64,000 bases of DNA. It comes from Bdellovibrio reynosensis. GTDB taxonomy: Bacteria; Bdellovibrionota; Bdellovibrionia; Bdellovibrionales; Bdellovibrionaceae. Below the pieces are notes generated by a model that ran no database searches, was not told the origin of the DNA, and saw nothing but the letters and a program-made list of their open reading frames with translations. The position numbers were made by a program, and so were the translations under genes. Location of the stretch: positions 558,001 to 622,000 of the forward strand of contig NZ_CP093442.1 in assembly GCF_022814725.1 (NCBI RefSeq). The letters are read 5' to 3'. This document shows, piece after piece, positions 19,162 to 27,942 of the stretch (the first letter of the stretch is position 1; the number at the start of each line of letters is the position of its first letter).

Positions 19162-20368
19162 CTTTCGGATCGATAGCATCTTGAAGACCATCGCCCAAAT
19201 AGTTAAAGCTCATCGTCGTTAACAAAATCAAAATACCCGGAAGGATTGCTAGGAACGGAGCTTGATAAATTAGTTCCTGGGCATTGTTCAGCATATTTCC
19301 CCAACTTGGCGTCGGCGGCATGATACCAAGACCCAAAAAGCTTAATGCAGCTTCGAAAAGGATCGATTCGCCAACACCCAAAGTGATGGAAACAAGCATT
19401 GGTGCAATCACGTTCGGGAACATGTGACGAACAATGATCGTACTGTCTTTAGCGCCTAAGGTGCGAGCAGCTAAAACGAATTCACGCTCACGGATTGAAA
19501 GAATACTTCCGCGAACCAAACGCGCCACCGTCATCCATGAAAATAAGCAAAGGATGATGACCATCTTAAAGATACTTTGATTAGAGCTAGAAACCACGGC
19601 GTTCAGCCAAGGAAGTTTCGTCAAATCAATCGCCGCCATCACAATAAGAACGGGGATTGTCGGTAAAGACAATAAAGCATCCGTCACACGCATTAGCATC
19701 GTATCAATCAGGCCACCGTAAAAACCAGCTAGGCTTCCGATCAACAAACCAATAAGCGCTGAGGCAATAGCAACCAGAACACCCACACCCATGGAAACTT
19801 GAGTCCCATAAATCAACCGGATGAAAACATCGCGACCTAATTCGTCAGTACCAAATAAGTGGAAAGTTTCAAATTCCTTGAAAATAGAAACAAGCTCGCC
19901 GGCTTCAGGAAGATTTAAATTTTCCAAGGAAGCCGTTGCTTGTTTTACGTCTTGCGCCGCCAATTCATAAATAGAATCAGCTTCCGCAACCGCAACAACG
20001 CCTTTTTCGACCAAGGCTTTCTGAATTTTATCAGCCGCTTCCGGGGAAGCATTGATGAATTTTTCAACTTCCGTTTCGCGCACATCTTGACCCACTGTCG
20101 CCGTCGTCATTGGTGGCAAATAACGATTTGCCACGTTCTGATTGTCTGGATCTAAATCTGTGATGCTTTGAATTTGCGAAGCAAAAATCGAAACCAACAT
20201 GAAAAGCGTGATGATGCCGGCACCTACGACTGCCAATTTGTGGGTCATAAATTGCTTCAGCACCATCTTCCACATGGGTTGGGCTTTTTCAATTTCCGCT
20301 CTATCTTTGGCAGAAAGGGCAGCTGTATCAATTTCTAAATCATTCATCGTGATCTCGTTTGAACTCAT
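19148..20368 (-). CDS. oppC: Oligopeptide ABC transporter permease OppC with periplasmic insertion
   Basis: Inner-membrane permease of the Opp/Dpp importer. Six helices are expected; the EAA loop that contacts the ATPases is clear (AARTLGAKDSTIIVRHMFPN). At 406 residues it is about 100 longer than usual. The extra length is one block, residues 87-169, between the family sequence NRYLPP after TM1 and FGTDELGRDVF before TM2; these two pieces are normally almost adjacent. The block is acidic and helix-prone and lies in the periplasm. Last gene of the sohB-opp unit. The overlap with the convergent solute-binding gene is 14 bases. Confidence 0.92.
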   Translation of the reverse strand: MSSNEITMNDLEIDTAALSAKDRAEIEKAQPMWKMVLKQFMTHKLAVVGAGIITLFMLVSIFASQIQSITDLDPDNQNVANRYLPPMTTATVGQDVRETEVEKFINASPEAADKIQKALVEKGVVAVAEADSIYELAAQDVKQATASLENLNLPEAGELVSIFKEFETFHLFGTDELGRDVFIRLIYGTQVSMGVGVLVAIASALIGLLIGSLAGFYGGLIDTMLMRVTDALLSLPTIPVLIVMAAIDLTKLPWLNAVVSSSNQSIFKMVIILCLFSWMTVARLVRGSILSIREREFVLAARTLGAKDSTIIVRHMFPNVIAPMLVSITLGVGESILFEAALSFLGLGIMPPTPSWGNMLNNAQELIYQAPFLAILPGILILLTTMSFNYLGDGLQDAIDPKAIRR

Positions 20369-20383
20369 ATCTATGCCCTATAC

Positions 20384-21355
20384 TTAGCTAAAAGAGATTC
20401 TTGGATCTGCAAATCCGTAAGCGATATCTGCAACTAGGTTCATAATCAAAACCATGCTGACGGAAATAACGAAAGAAATCATCGCCACGTTGTAGTCATT
20501 ACCGATGATAGAATCGTAAACAAGTTTACCCACACCTTGATAAGCAAACACGGTTTCAGTTAAAATCGCTCCAGAGAATAATCCTGAAAAGCTTAATGCC
20601 AGGATCGTGATCAAAGGAATAAGCGCATTACGGAAACCGTGTTTCCAGATCACCGTGCTGCGAGAAAGACCTTTGGCTCTTGCGGTACGGATGAAATCAT
20701 TTCTCATGGCTTCAAGCATGGCTGAACGTGTGAAGCGTGAAAAGCGACCAATCTGTTGAATTGAAAGACTTAACACCGGTAAGATCAAGTAAATCGAGCG
20801 GTCAGCAAGGTCTGCAAAGAAACCCATTTCACCAGCACCGATGGTTTGTGTACCACCCGCAGGTAAAATCGGGAACTTCACCGCAAAAATAATGATCAAT
20901 ACGATTGCAAGCCAGAACGACGGAATTGAAATCCCGGCAAAAGAAAACAGATTCATCACATAGTCGGTACGACTTCCTGGCTTAAGCGCCGAAATAACAC
21001 CCAGTGGAATAGCGATCAAAATCGAGAAAGTTAAAGATAAGAACGAAAGAATAAAAGTATTCCATAAACGCGGACCCATCAATTCTTGCACCGGCACGCG
21101 GTAAGTACGACTGTAACCCAGGTCACCCTGAACGATGGAACCAATCCAGTTTCCATAACGTTTATAAACCGGCTGATCCAAGCCATAAAGTGACTTTAAG
21201 CGAGCCACGTCTTCAGCTGTAATTTTTGGATTTGATGCAACCATCATGTCTACGGGATCCCCGGGCATTAAGCTCATAAGATAAAAACACACGTAAGACA
21301 GCACAGCTATCACAGCAAGTGTCTGCAAAATGCGTCGGGTAATAAATGTAGTCAT
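20384..21355 (-). CDS. oppB: Oligopeptide ABC transporter permease OppB
   Basis: A 323-residue permease subunit of normal length. N-terminal family sequence MPGDPVDMM near residues 30-38, SLYGLDQPVYKRYGNWI next, and the EAA motif RTARAKGLSRSTVIWKHGFRN. AAGGAGCC lies before the ATG. It pairs with OppC to form the membrane channel. It is separated from oppA by 60 bases that contain a strong stem-loop, likely to lower permease expression relative to the binding protein. Confidence 0.93.
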   Translation of the reverse strand: MTTFITRRILQTLAVIAVLSYVCFYLMSLMPGDPVDMMVASNPKITAEDVARLKSLYGLDQPVYKRYGNWIGSIVQGDLGYSRTYRVPVQELMGPRLWNTFILSFLSLTFSILIAIPLGVISALKPGSRTDYVMNLFSFAGISIPSFWLAIVLIIIFAVKFPILPAGGTQTIGAGEMGFFADLADRSIYLILPVLSLSIQQIGRFSRFTRSAMLEAMRNDFIRTARAKGLSRSTVIWKHGFRNALIPLITILALSFSGLFSGAILTETVFAYQGVGKLVYDSIIGNDYNVAMISFVISVSMVLIMNLVADIAYGFADPRISFS

Positions 21356-21371
21356 GATGGCTCCTTCAAAC

Positions 21372-21394
21372 GCACTCCAGTCAAACTGGAGTGC
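21372..21394 (-). promoter_or_regulatory. Intercistronic stem-loop between oppA and oppB
   Basis: Perfect 10-base-pair stem, GCACTCCAGT (21372-21381) with ACTGGAGTGC (21385-21394), three-base loop. It lies 21 bases after the oppA stop and 16 before the oppB start. No U-tract follows, so it fits an mRNA-stabilising or partial attenuation hairpin rather than a full terminator. Confidence 0.6.
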
Positions 21395-21415
21395 TCAATC
21401 ACTTACAATAGAACG

Positions 21416-23110
21416 TTAGTTCAAGTTCCAGTCTTCGATATTGTTAGTCTCGTAGAACTGGTGTCCGGCCATTTTGTAATTCTTAAGATTCTTAGGAGTT
21501 ACAGAAATTTCCGAACGGTAGTAAAGAGGCAAAACAGGGATGTCTGTAGTGTACTCTTTTAAAATGTCATGCACTAATTGTGTGCGTTTACCAGCGTTGA
21601 ATTCTAAATCCAAAGCGTCCAAGTTTTTATCTACGTTTGCATTCTTCCAGCCAGTGAAGTTTTGACCAGACCAACCGTTTTTATTTGTTGGAATAGCTGA
21701 AGAAGCTAGCGTTGAACGAGGCGAGCTTTCCGGAGAAGAAACCCATGCAAACAATGCCATGCCTTCGAACTTACGTTTTGTCATAGTATCGCCAAAGAAA
21801 ACGCGGGCAGGTTCGTTCTTAACAAGAATTTCGATACCGGCTTGTTTCCATTGGTTTTGCAAATAAACCTGAACCACTTCGCGGGTTTTGTTTCCGGCAG
21901 TCGTTTGGAATACCAAAGAAAGTTTTTTGCCGTCTTTTACGCGGTAACCATCTGGTCCCATTTTCCAGCCAGCTTCATCCAACAGTTTTGTCGCTTCACG
22001 CTTAGAGTAGCGGTACAAAGAAACTTTCTTAGGATCAGCTGTATACCAAGCAGAATCTTTCGGAGAGATATTGTGGGAAGCCACTTGTTGACGGCCCTCA
22101 AAAAGCGCCTTCACAAGGTCTTCGCGGTTGATTGAATACAACAATGCTTTACGAACACGAACGTCTTTCAAGATCGGGTTGTCCAACTGAAGATCAATGT
22201 GTTCGTAAGTCACTGAAGGCACGAAGTGCACGTTGAATGGAAGACCTTCACCTTTTGCTTTTTTATCGAAAGCCAAAGCTTGGTCGAAATCCATACCCAA
22301 AGCAGAAATCATATCGATTGTGCCAGAGCGAAGATTTGCTTCCATGGTTCCTGTGTTAGGAATTACTTTTACGATGATTTTTTGGATGTTCGTTTTTTTG
22401 CCATAGAAATGAGGATTTGGTGCAAAAGAAACGTGCGACCCCAATTTCACTTCAGTGATTAAGTAAGGACCATTGTAAAGACCTGGGTTTGTTGAGTTAC
22501 GAACATAGTTAGAGTTCTTTTCGTAACCTTCCTTAGCTTTACCGTGTTTATCAAAGATAGGACCTTCAAGGTGAGTCGGCACTGGATGGAATTGTGCTAA
22601 TTGATAGAAATCCCATTTTGCTTTGTCATATTTGAAAGTACATTTTTTTGGGTTTTTTGGATCAATGTCGATTTTTTCAACTTGAGTCCATTGTTCTTTT
22701 TCACCAACGCTGACGTTTGGAGAAATAGCAATCTTGTGAGCAGTCACGAAGTCTTGGCAGACAACTGGTTTGCCGTCGCCCCATTTAGCCGCGTCGATGA
22801 TTTCCCAGTTAGCGACGATTTTCTTTTTGCCGCCTTCTTCAATAATTTTAGCAGTGCCTTTATCTAAAGAAGGAATTTCTTTAGCAAGTTGAGTCACCCA
22901 TTTACCATCTGGAGTCATAACTACCAGAGTGCGGCCCACCATACGTTGCATGTAGCTAGAAGCTGACATCGTCATGATGAGAGGATTCAAAGTCTCAAAT
23001 TCCTGAGAGATCCCGATTTTCAATTCATTATTGCTTGGAGCTGCCATGGCTTGGGAAGCAAGGCCTAAACCCGCAACAACCATCAGTCCTTTTGCAAAGT
23101 TGTTCAACAT
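21416..23110 (-). CDS. oppA: Oligopeptide-binding protein OppA
   Basis: Periplasmic family-5 solute-binding protein of 564 residues with a signal peptide ending SQAMAAPS. Typical features: the FETLNPLI start, GTAKI near the hinge, and the late segment RVRKALLYSINREDLVKALFEG that marks the family. It captures peptides and delivers them to OppBC. Shine-Dalgarno AGGAGTA before ATG. Placed between the ATPase and permease genes rather than first, and followed by a stem-loop. Confidence 0.92.
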   Translation of the reverse strand: MLNNFAKGLMVVAGLGLASQAMAAPSNNELKIGISQEFETLNPLIMTMSASSYMQRMVGRTLVVMTPDGKWVTQLAKEIPSLDKGTAKIIEEGGKKKIVANWEIIDAAKWGDGKPVVCQDFVTAHKIAISPNVSVGEKEQWTQVEKIDIDPKNPKKCTFKYDKAKWDFYQLAQFHPVPTHLEGPIFDKHGKAKEGYEKNSNYVRNSTNPGLYNGPYLITEVKLGSHVSFAPNPHFYGKKTNIQKIIVKVIPNTGTMEANLRSGTIDMISALGMDFDQALAFDKKAKGEGLPFNVHFVPSVTYEHIDLQLDNPILKDVRVRKALLYSINREDLVKALFEGRQQVASHNISPKDSAWYTADPKKVSLYRYSKREATKLLDEAGWKMGPDGYRVKDGKKLSLVFQTTAGNKTREVVQVYLQNQWKQAGIEILVKNEPARVFFGDTMTKRKFEGMALFAWVSSPESSPRSTLASSAIPTNKNGWSGQNFTGWKNANVDKNLDALDLEFNAGKRTQLVHDILKEYTTDIPVLPLYYRSEISVTPKNLKNYKMAGHQFYETNNIEDWNLN

Positions 23111-23134
23111 ACGTACTACTCCTTTATTGAAAAA

Positions 23135-24127
23135 CTAAATTCCATTTTGAGTTTGAACAGGGGCGCTGGTCAGCCAGCACGCTTTTTGGTGCTTGCCTTC
23201 ACCTTCAAGAACCGGCGTTTGCGATACGCACACATCCATCTTGTACGGGCAGCGAGTGTGAAACGAACATCCCGACGGAGGATTGATCGGACTTGGGACC
23301 TCTCCGCCTAAAGATTTTTTCATCTTCTTTTTGCCGTGACCTACGCGAGGAATAGCGCCAATCAAGGCTTGGGTATAAGGATGTTTTGGATTTTTAAAAA
23401 GTTCGTCGCGGTCTGCGATCTCTACGATCTTTCCTAGATACATAACCGCAATACGATCACAAGTGTGCTCGATCACTGAAAGATCATGGGAAATAAAAAC
23501 GTAAGTTAGTTTCAATTTTTCTTGAAGATCTTTAAGCAGGTTTAAAATCTGCGCTTGGATCGAAACGTCCAAAGCACTGACGGGCTCATCACAGATAATT
23601 AATTCCGGATTTAAAGCAATGGCGCGAGCAATACTGATACGTTGACGTTGGCCACCTGAAAATTCATGGGGGTAACGATTCACGTGGGCTTTTCTTAAAC
23701 CCACAAGTTCAATCAGTTCTAACACGCGAGCGGTGCGTTCTGCGTTTGTCCCGATATCATGGATATCCATCGGTTGGCGGATGATTTGGCCCACCGTCAT
23801 GCGTGGATCCAAAGAGGCATAGGGATCTTGAAAGATCATCTGCATGTTTTTACGTTTTTTACGAAGTGCTTCGCCCTTAAGATTTAAAAAATCTTGGCCA
23901 TCAAAGTTAATACCACCCGCTGTCGGCTCATAAAGGCGGATTAAAGTTCTACCTAGCGTAGATTTACCGCAACCGGATTCACCAACCAGGCCTAGAGTTT
24001 CACCTTTACGTACAACCAAGGAAACATCATCAACGGCTTTAACGCTTGCTACTTCACGTAACAAAAGACCTTTTTTGATCGGGAAGTGCTTCTTAATATT
24101 TTTTGCTTCAAGAATGATATCGCTCAT
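23135..24127 (-). CDS. oppF: Oligopeptide ABC transporter ATPase OppF/DppF
   Basis: A 330-residue ATPase. Walker A is GESGCGKST, the Q-loop [14 protein letters not shown] is the OppF form, the signature is SGGQRQR, Walker [13 protein letters not shown] and the switch His lies in FISHDLSV. The C-terminal extension ([12 protein letters not shown], then [14 protein letters not shown]) is the oligo/dipeptide transporter domain, whose cysteines bind an Fe-S cluster in some homologues. It forms a heterodimer with OppD. Confidence 0.93.
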   Translation of the reverse strand: MSDIILEAKNIKKHFPIKKGLLLREVASVKAVDDVSLVVRKGETLGLVGESGCGKSTLGRTLIRLYEPTAGGINFDGQDFLNLKGEALRKKRKNMQMIFQDPYASLDPRMTVGQIIRQPMDIHDIGTNAERTARVLELIELVGLRKAHVNRYPHEFSGGQRQRISIARAIALNPELIICDEPVSALDVSIQAQILNLLKDLQEKLKLTYVFISHDLSVIEHTCDRIAVMYLGKIVEIADRDELFKNPKHPYTQALIGAIPRVGHGKKKMKKSLGGEVPSPINPPSGCSFHTRCPYKMDVCVSQTPVLEGEGKHQKACWLTSAPVQTQNGI

Positions 24128-24144
24128 AATCTTTCGCGTTCCTA

Positions 24145-25110
24145 TTAAAGAGGATTAAAGCACGCCACTGTATGGCCCGGTTTAACTTCGACTAGTGGTG
24201 GTTTTGTTCCTGCGCATTCAGATTTCACGCGTGAACAGCGATTCACGAACGGGCAACCCTTAGGTAACTCAAACGGGGCAGGCACGCTGCCTTCGATGGT
24301 CGTTAAGCGGCTGACGCGCTCACCGAATTTTGGACGGGAAGCAATCAAAGCAGCCGTGTAGGGATGGCGAGGATTTAAAAATAGTTCGGATGTGTCAGCT
24401 TGTTCGCAAGTTTGACCGCCGTACATCACCATCACTTTGTCAGAAATTTCTGAAATCACACCCAGGTCATGGGTAATGAATTGCACAGTCATGTTGAATT
24501 GTTCTTGCAGGTTTTGCACAAGTTCCAAGATTTGAGCTTGGATTGTTACGTCCAATGCGGTCGTTGGTTCATCGGCAATCAGAAATGTAGGATTGCAAGA
24601 AAGAGCCATGGCGATCATCGCTCTTTGTCTCATACCACCTGAAAGTTGGTGGGGGTAAGATTCATAACGTTGTTCAGGGGAAGGAATACCCACTAAGCGA
24701 AGCATTTCAATCGCACGCTCGCGGGATTCTTTTGGCGAGCACTTTTTGTGCTTCATGATTTGTTCATCCATTTGGAAGCCGATGGTTAAAACAGGGTTTA
24801 AAGCTGTCATCGGTTCTTGGAAGATCATCGCCATTTCGCCGCCACGAACTTCTTCCATGGCAGGCTCAGAAAGTTTTAAAATATCGCGTCCATTTAACAG
24901 GACTTGTCCGCCCGTGATTTTGCCGGGCTTTTCGATCAGGCGCATCAAAGAGTAGGAAGTAACGGATTTACCGCAACCAGACTCGCCCACGATTCCTAAG
25001 GTTTGGCCTTTGTTGATTTGGTAGCTGACGTTGTTAACAGCGCGAACCGGGCCGGCATTGGTATGAAAAGTAGTTTCTAAATTCTTTACTTCAAGTACTG
25101 GAGATTGCAC
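24145..25110 (-). CDS. oppD: Oligopeptide ABC transporter ATPase OppD/DppD
   Basis: A 321-residue ATPase paired with OppF. Walker [11 protein letters not shown]-loop [14 protein letters not shown] (OppD form), signature [14 protein letters not shown], Walker [14 protein letters not shown], His switch ITHDLGV and the Cys-containing C-terminal extension [14 protein letters not shown]. The start lies 13 bases after the sohB stop, so the two are co-transcribed. Confidence 0.93.
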   Translation of the reverse strand: MQSPVLEVKNLETTFHTNAGPVRAVNNVSYQINKGQTLGIVGESGCGKSVTSYSLMRLIEKPGKITGGQVLLNGRDILKLSEPAMEEVRGGEMAMIFQEPMTALNPVLTIGFQMDEQIMKHKKCSPKESRERAIEMLRLVGIPSPEQRYESYPHQLSGGMRQRAMIAMALSCNPTFLIADEPTTALDVTIQAQILELVQNLQEQFNMTVQFITHDLGVISEISDKVMVMYGGQTCEQADTSELFLNPRHPYTAALIASRPKFGERVSRLTTIEGSVPAPFELPKGCPFVNRCSRVKSECAGTKPPLVEVKPGHTVACFNPL

Positions 25111-25123
25111 CTAATGTTTTCCT

Positions 25124-26143
25124 TTAAAGAAAGCGTCTTGTTTCAAGTTCTTCTAATATCGAAAGACTGCCTTTTTTGAAAGCCTTACCGATAATTCCTG
25201 TGAGTTTTTCACTTAAACTCTCATGATGTTCAAACTTTACTTTAACAATTTGATGTTTTTCCGAAAGTCCTAAAAGGTAATCATCGCTGGTGCGAATCTC
25301 ATCCACGAGGCCTTTAGTGATAGCTTGTTCACCGTACCAGTATTCGCCGGTTGCCACCTCTGCGATATTCATATTAGGGCGGAATTTGTGAACGAAGTTC
25401 TTAAATAGAATGTGAGTATCCTCAAGTTGTTCTTTAAATTTTTCTTCGCCCTTTGGAGTGATCTCGCCCAATAGGGAGACCGTGCGCTTGTACTCTCCGG
25501 CTGTGTATTCTTTATATTCCACATCGTGTTTTTTCAAAACGCGGTGAAGATTTGGAACTTGAGCAACAACGCCAATGGAACCGACGATGGCAAAAGGGGC
25601 GCAAAGAATTTTGTTTGCGGTACAAGACATCAAGTAACCACCGCTGGCAGCGACCTTATCCACGCACACTGTAAGTGGAATATTTTTTTCGCGAACACGC
25701 AAAAGTTGAGAAGCTGCAAGGCCATAACCGTGAACCACGCCGCCCGGACTTTCCACGCGAACGACAACTTCATCTTGAGGAGTGGCAATGGTCAAAACCG
25801 CAGTCACTTCTTCCCGAAGGTTTGTAACAGCACTTGCTTTGATATCGCCTTCAAAGTCGATCACATAAATTTTCTTTTCATGATCTCGGCTTTTAGTTTC
25901 AAGGCTCTTCTTTTCTTCCTTCAATTTCTTCTTTAACTCTTTACGTTCGTTTTTAGTTAAAGTGTGGGACTTTAAAAGATTGCGGAAGTTTTTGTAGCGC
26001 TTGTGTAAAAGCTCAACGTGGATTTCTGATTTGTGTCCAGCTTTAGTTGCCACCATGGCGATGACTAAAATGATAGCGATGATCGCAAAGACGACCATAA
26101 ACGTTTGTGCTGCGAAGACTCCGATGTGTTGCAAAGCGTCCAT
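25124..26143 (-). CDS. sohB: Inner-membrane serine protease SohB (S49 family)
   Basis: A 339-residue S49 peptidase with an N-terminal membrane anchor (about residues 10-32), a charged Lys/Glu-rich linker, then the protease domain. The catalytic Ser is in DKVAASGGY, and the general-base Lys is probably in GEYKRTVSLLGE; GSIGVV is also family-typical. AGGAGC precedes the ATG. It leads a six-gene unit with the complete peptide importer. SohB degrades membrane or periplasmic peptides, so linkage to Opp suggests peptide recycling; the link is inferred from gene order. Confidence 0.92.
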   Translation of the reverse strand: MDALQHIGVFAAQTFMVVFAIIAIILVIAMVATKAGHKSEIHVELLHKRYKNFRNLLKSHTLTKNERKELKKKLKEEKKSLETKSRDHEKKIYVIDFEGDIKASAVTNLREEVTAVLTIATPQDEVVVRVESPGGVVHGYGLAASQLLRVREKNIPLTVCVDKVAASGGYLMSCTANKILCAPFAIVGSIGVVAQVPNLHRVLKKHDVEYKEYTAGEYKRTVSLLGEITPKGEEKFKEQLEDTHILFKNFVHKFRPNMNIAEVATGEYWYGEQAITKGLVDEIRTSDDYLLGLSEKHQIVKVKFEHHESLSEKLTGIIGKAFKKGSLSILEELETRRFL

Positions 26144-26254
26144 AATATTTGCTCCTAGCTAAGACGTTTTAAGTTATTCAGGAATTAGCCAAAGGTCGAG
26201 CATCTTTTTTGTTTGCTCAAAAAAAAGAATCACCCCTGTTAGACTGAGGCCAGT

Positions 26255-27004
26255 ATGTTCTTACGTTCCTATAAACTCTTTCTTGCTGCGACATTGGCGA
26301 GCTCTTTTGCGGGGGCAGCTAACGTTATTTCTGAAAAGGATCGACTGACTGGTTTTGCTGAGCATCAAAACAAGTTCAACCAGTTCGATAAAGCCCGCGA
26401 GCAAGGGGAGAGAGCTTATCTTGAAGAAGAAGAGCAGTGGGAAAATCAAAAAAACCGGGACCTAACTGAATACAAAAGAAACAAAAAAGCTGTTTCAATG
26501 TCGGAAGATGGCCCTGAAGCCCAAGCCGATGCCGCCGCTAAAAAGCGTTACGAGAAAGAACAAGAAGAGGCGATGAAATCCTATGCGCGGGACAAAGTCG
26601 TCATCGCGCCTTTGGATCGTCAGGCCTTGAATTTACCTAGTGAAGCCCGTGAATTGGGGTTGGAATCAGATCGTCCACGTTACGAGTATAAAAAGCGTGC
26701 TCTTTACGGGGCAAGTCCGCGTTATGGAAAAGTAAGTCCGACCTATGGTTCTTCTTCTGGAAGCAGCAGCCCTAGCTTTAGTGGTTCTTCTTCAAACTTC
26801 CCACCACCGCCGACCTTTGATGATTTCGGTGATGGAGGATATGTTCCAGCACCGAACATGCCAGATGATTTTGGTGACATACCACCACCTCCGCCACCTC
26901 CACCGCCACCATTTGGTGATGACTTTGGTGGGTTTGGTTCGGGCACGGATTTTCCTCCGCCGCCGCCTCCGCCGGTATTTAACGAAGATTCAGGCGACTT
27001 CTAA
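26255..27004 (+). CDS. Exported polyproline-rich protein of unknown function
   Basis: A 249-residue protein with a signal peptide (residues 1-21, ending FAGAA). Residues about 23-110 are charged and helix-forming, probably a coiled coil rich in Glu, Lys and Gln. Next comes a Tyr/Arg segment, a Ser-rich linker, and a C-terminal third of long Pro runs (up to ten in a row) separated by acidic-aromatic pieces such as FDDFGDGG, DDFGDIP and DDFGGFG. It is divergent from sohB and overlaps the VC0807-type gene by four bases at the stop. The Pro tracts could act as a stalk or bind aromatic-rich partners. I recognise no family. Confidence 0.75.
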   Translation: MFLRSYKLFLAATLASSFAGAANVISEKDRLTGFAEHQNKFNQFDKAREQGERAYLEEEEQWENQKNRDLTEYKRNKKAVSMSEDGPEAQADAAAKKRYEKEQEEAMKSYARDKVVIAPLDRQALNLPSEARELGLESDRPRYEYKKRALYGASPRYGKVSPTYGSSSGSSSPSFSGSSSNFPPPPTFDDFGDGGYVPAPNMPDDFGDIPPPPPPPPPPFGDDFGGFGSGTDFPPPPPPPVFNEDSGDF

Positions 27005-27717
27005 TTTTCTTTTAAAAGTTCGTTTGTCGTAAGTCCCGCGTGGGTTTTGATGCCATGCATGAGGTACCAGAAGATTCCTAGCAGAAAAAGAATCGAGGGC
27101 ACCATGATGACCGCCATCGACCATGTGGTCATCTGCGCGATTTGTTCATTTAACTGAAGTGACTGAGTATCTGCTGGCAAAGCGGGATCAATGTTCGTAA
27201 AGATCTTGCGCGCTAATATAAAATTCAAAAGAGCACTGAACGCGAAAGAAGCAGAAAGCCACATTGTGGCTTTTTTCATGTGCTGATGGAATTCCACCTG
27301 TTTTCCACGCTCTTTCAAGCGTTCTTCTAAAAGATCGACCTTCATGACCGATGGATTCAAAAAAAGAATTTCAACGAAGGGCTTTTTGGTAAATGCTGAA
27401 CCAAGAACGAAACAACCCACCAAAGCAGGGAAGGCCGCTTCTTTCACCGCAAACCAAAATCCATTCAGTCCCAAAAGAGCCAAGCCCCCAGTGAAAAGAA
27501 CGTTCAGTAACCCTAAAGCTGAAAACGCATTGACCTTCTTTCTTTTGATCAAGTCATAAGCGCCATAACCCAAAGGAAACGCCAAAGCCAACAGCAACGC
27601 CCATACGGGGCCGATGAATTTACTGAATTTGTTAAGGATTAATACGGGTAAAACGATATTGAAAATAAGATTTAAAAAACCGTTTTCTTTTTGCTGAGTC
27701 TCTGTCGCTGTAGTCAT
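27001..27717 (-). CDS. VC0807-type integral membrane protein
   Basis: A 238-residue membrane protein with about six hydrophobic segments. The start region (NIVLPVLILNKFSKFIGPVW, then ALAFPLGYGAYD) matches what I know of the VC0807 family, which has no settled function; some members are annotated as intracellular septation-like. The gene stands alone, divergent from the kinase at 27943 and overlapping the polyproline gene by four bases. Confidence 0.75.
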   Translation of the reverse strand: MTTATETQQKENGFLNLIFNIVLPVLILNKFSKFIGPVWALLLALAFPLGYGAYDLIKRKKVNAFSALGLLNVLFTGGLALLGLNGFWFAVKEAAFPALVGCFVLGSAFTKKPFVEILFLNPSVMKVDLLEERLKERGKQVEFHQHMKKATMWLSASFAFSALLNFILARKIFTNIDPALPADTQSLQLNEQIAQMTTWSMAVIMVPSILFLLGIFWYLMHGIKTHAGLTTNELLKEN

Positions 27718-27875
27718 TGGGAGATAATGGAAAATCTGAAGCTTCTTTTCAATCTAAATTCGTATTGAGGACCATCTATTTACTTAGCTTGTGCCACGCG
27801 TAACGTAAAAAGGACTAAAGCCATAGGCAGTGTCGAAATACCTCTTATTTCACAGGGACGAATTGTTACCAAAAG

Positions 27876-27887
27876 TTGACAATTGTC
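27876..27887 (+). promoter_or_regulatory. Possible promoter/operator upstream of the hybrid kinase
   Basis: An exact TTGACA (27876-27881) overlaps the 10-base palindrome GACAATTGTC (27878-27887), about 60 bases before the kinase ATG. A matching -10 at normal spacing is not convincing (TAAACT lies 21 bases on), so this may be an operator, or chance. Confidence 0.25.
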
Positions 27888-27942
27888 TTGTTAGAAATCC
27901 CCTAAACTAAGTGTAGGACCCATAGAGAGACAAAGGTTCGGT

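Noticed and set aside
26743-26946. Glycine-rich antisense frame under the polyproline gene
   Set aside because: It is the complement of the Pro repeats, with no own start signal.
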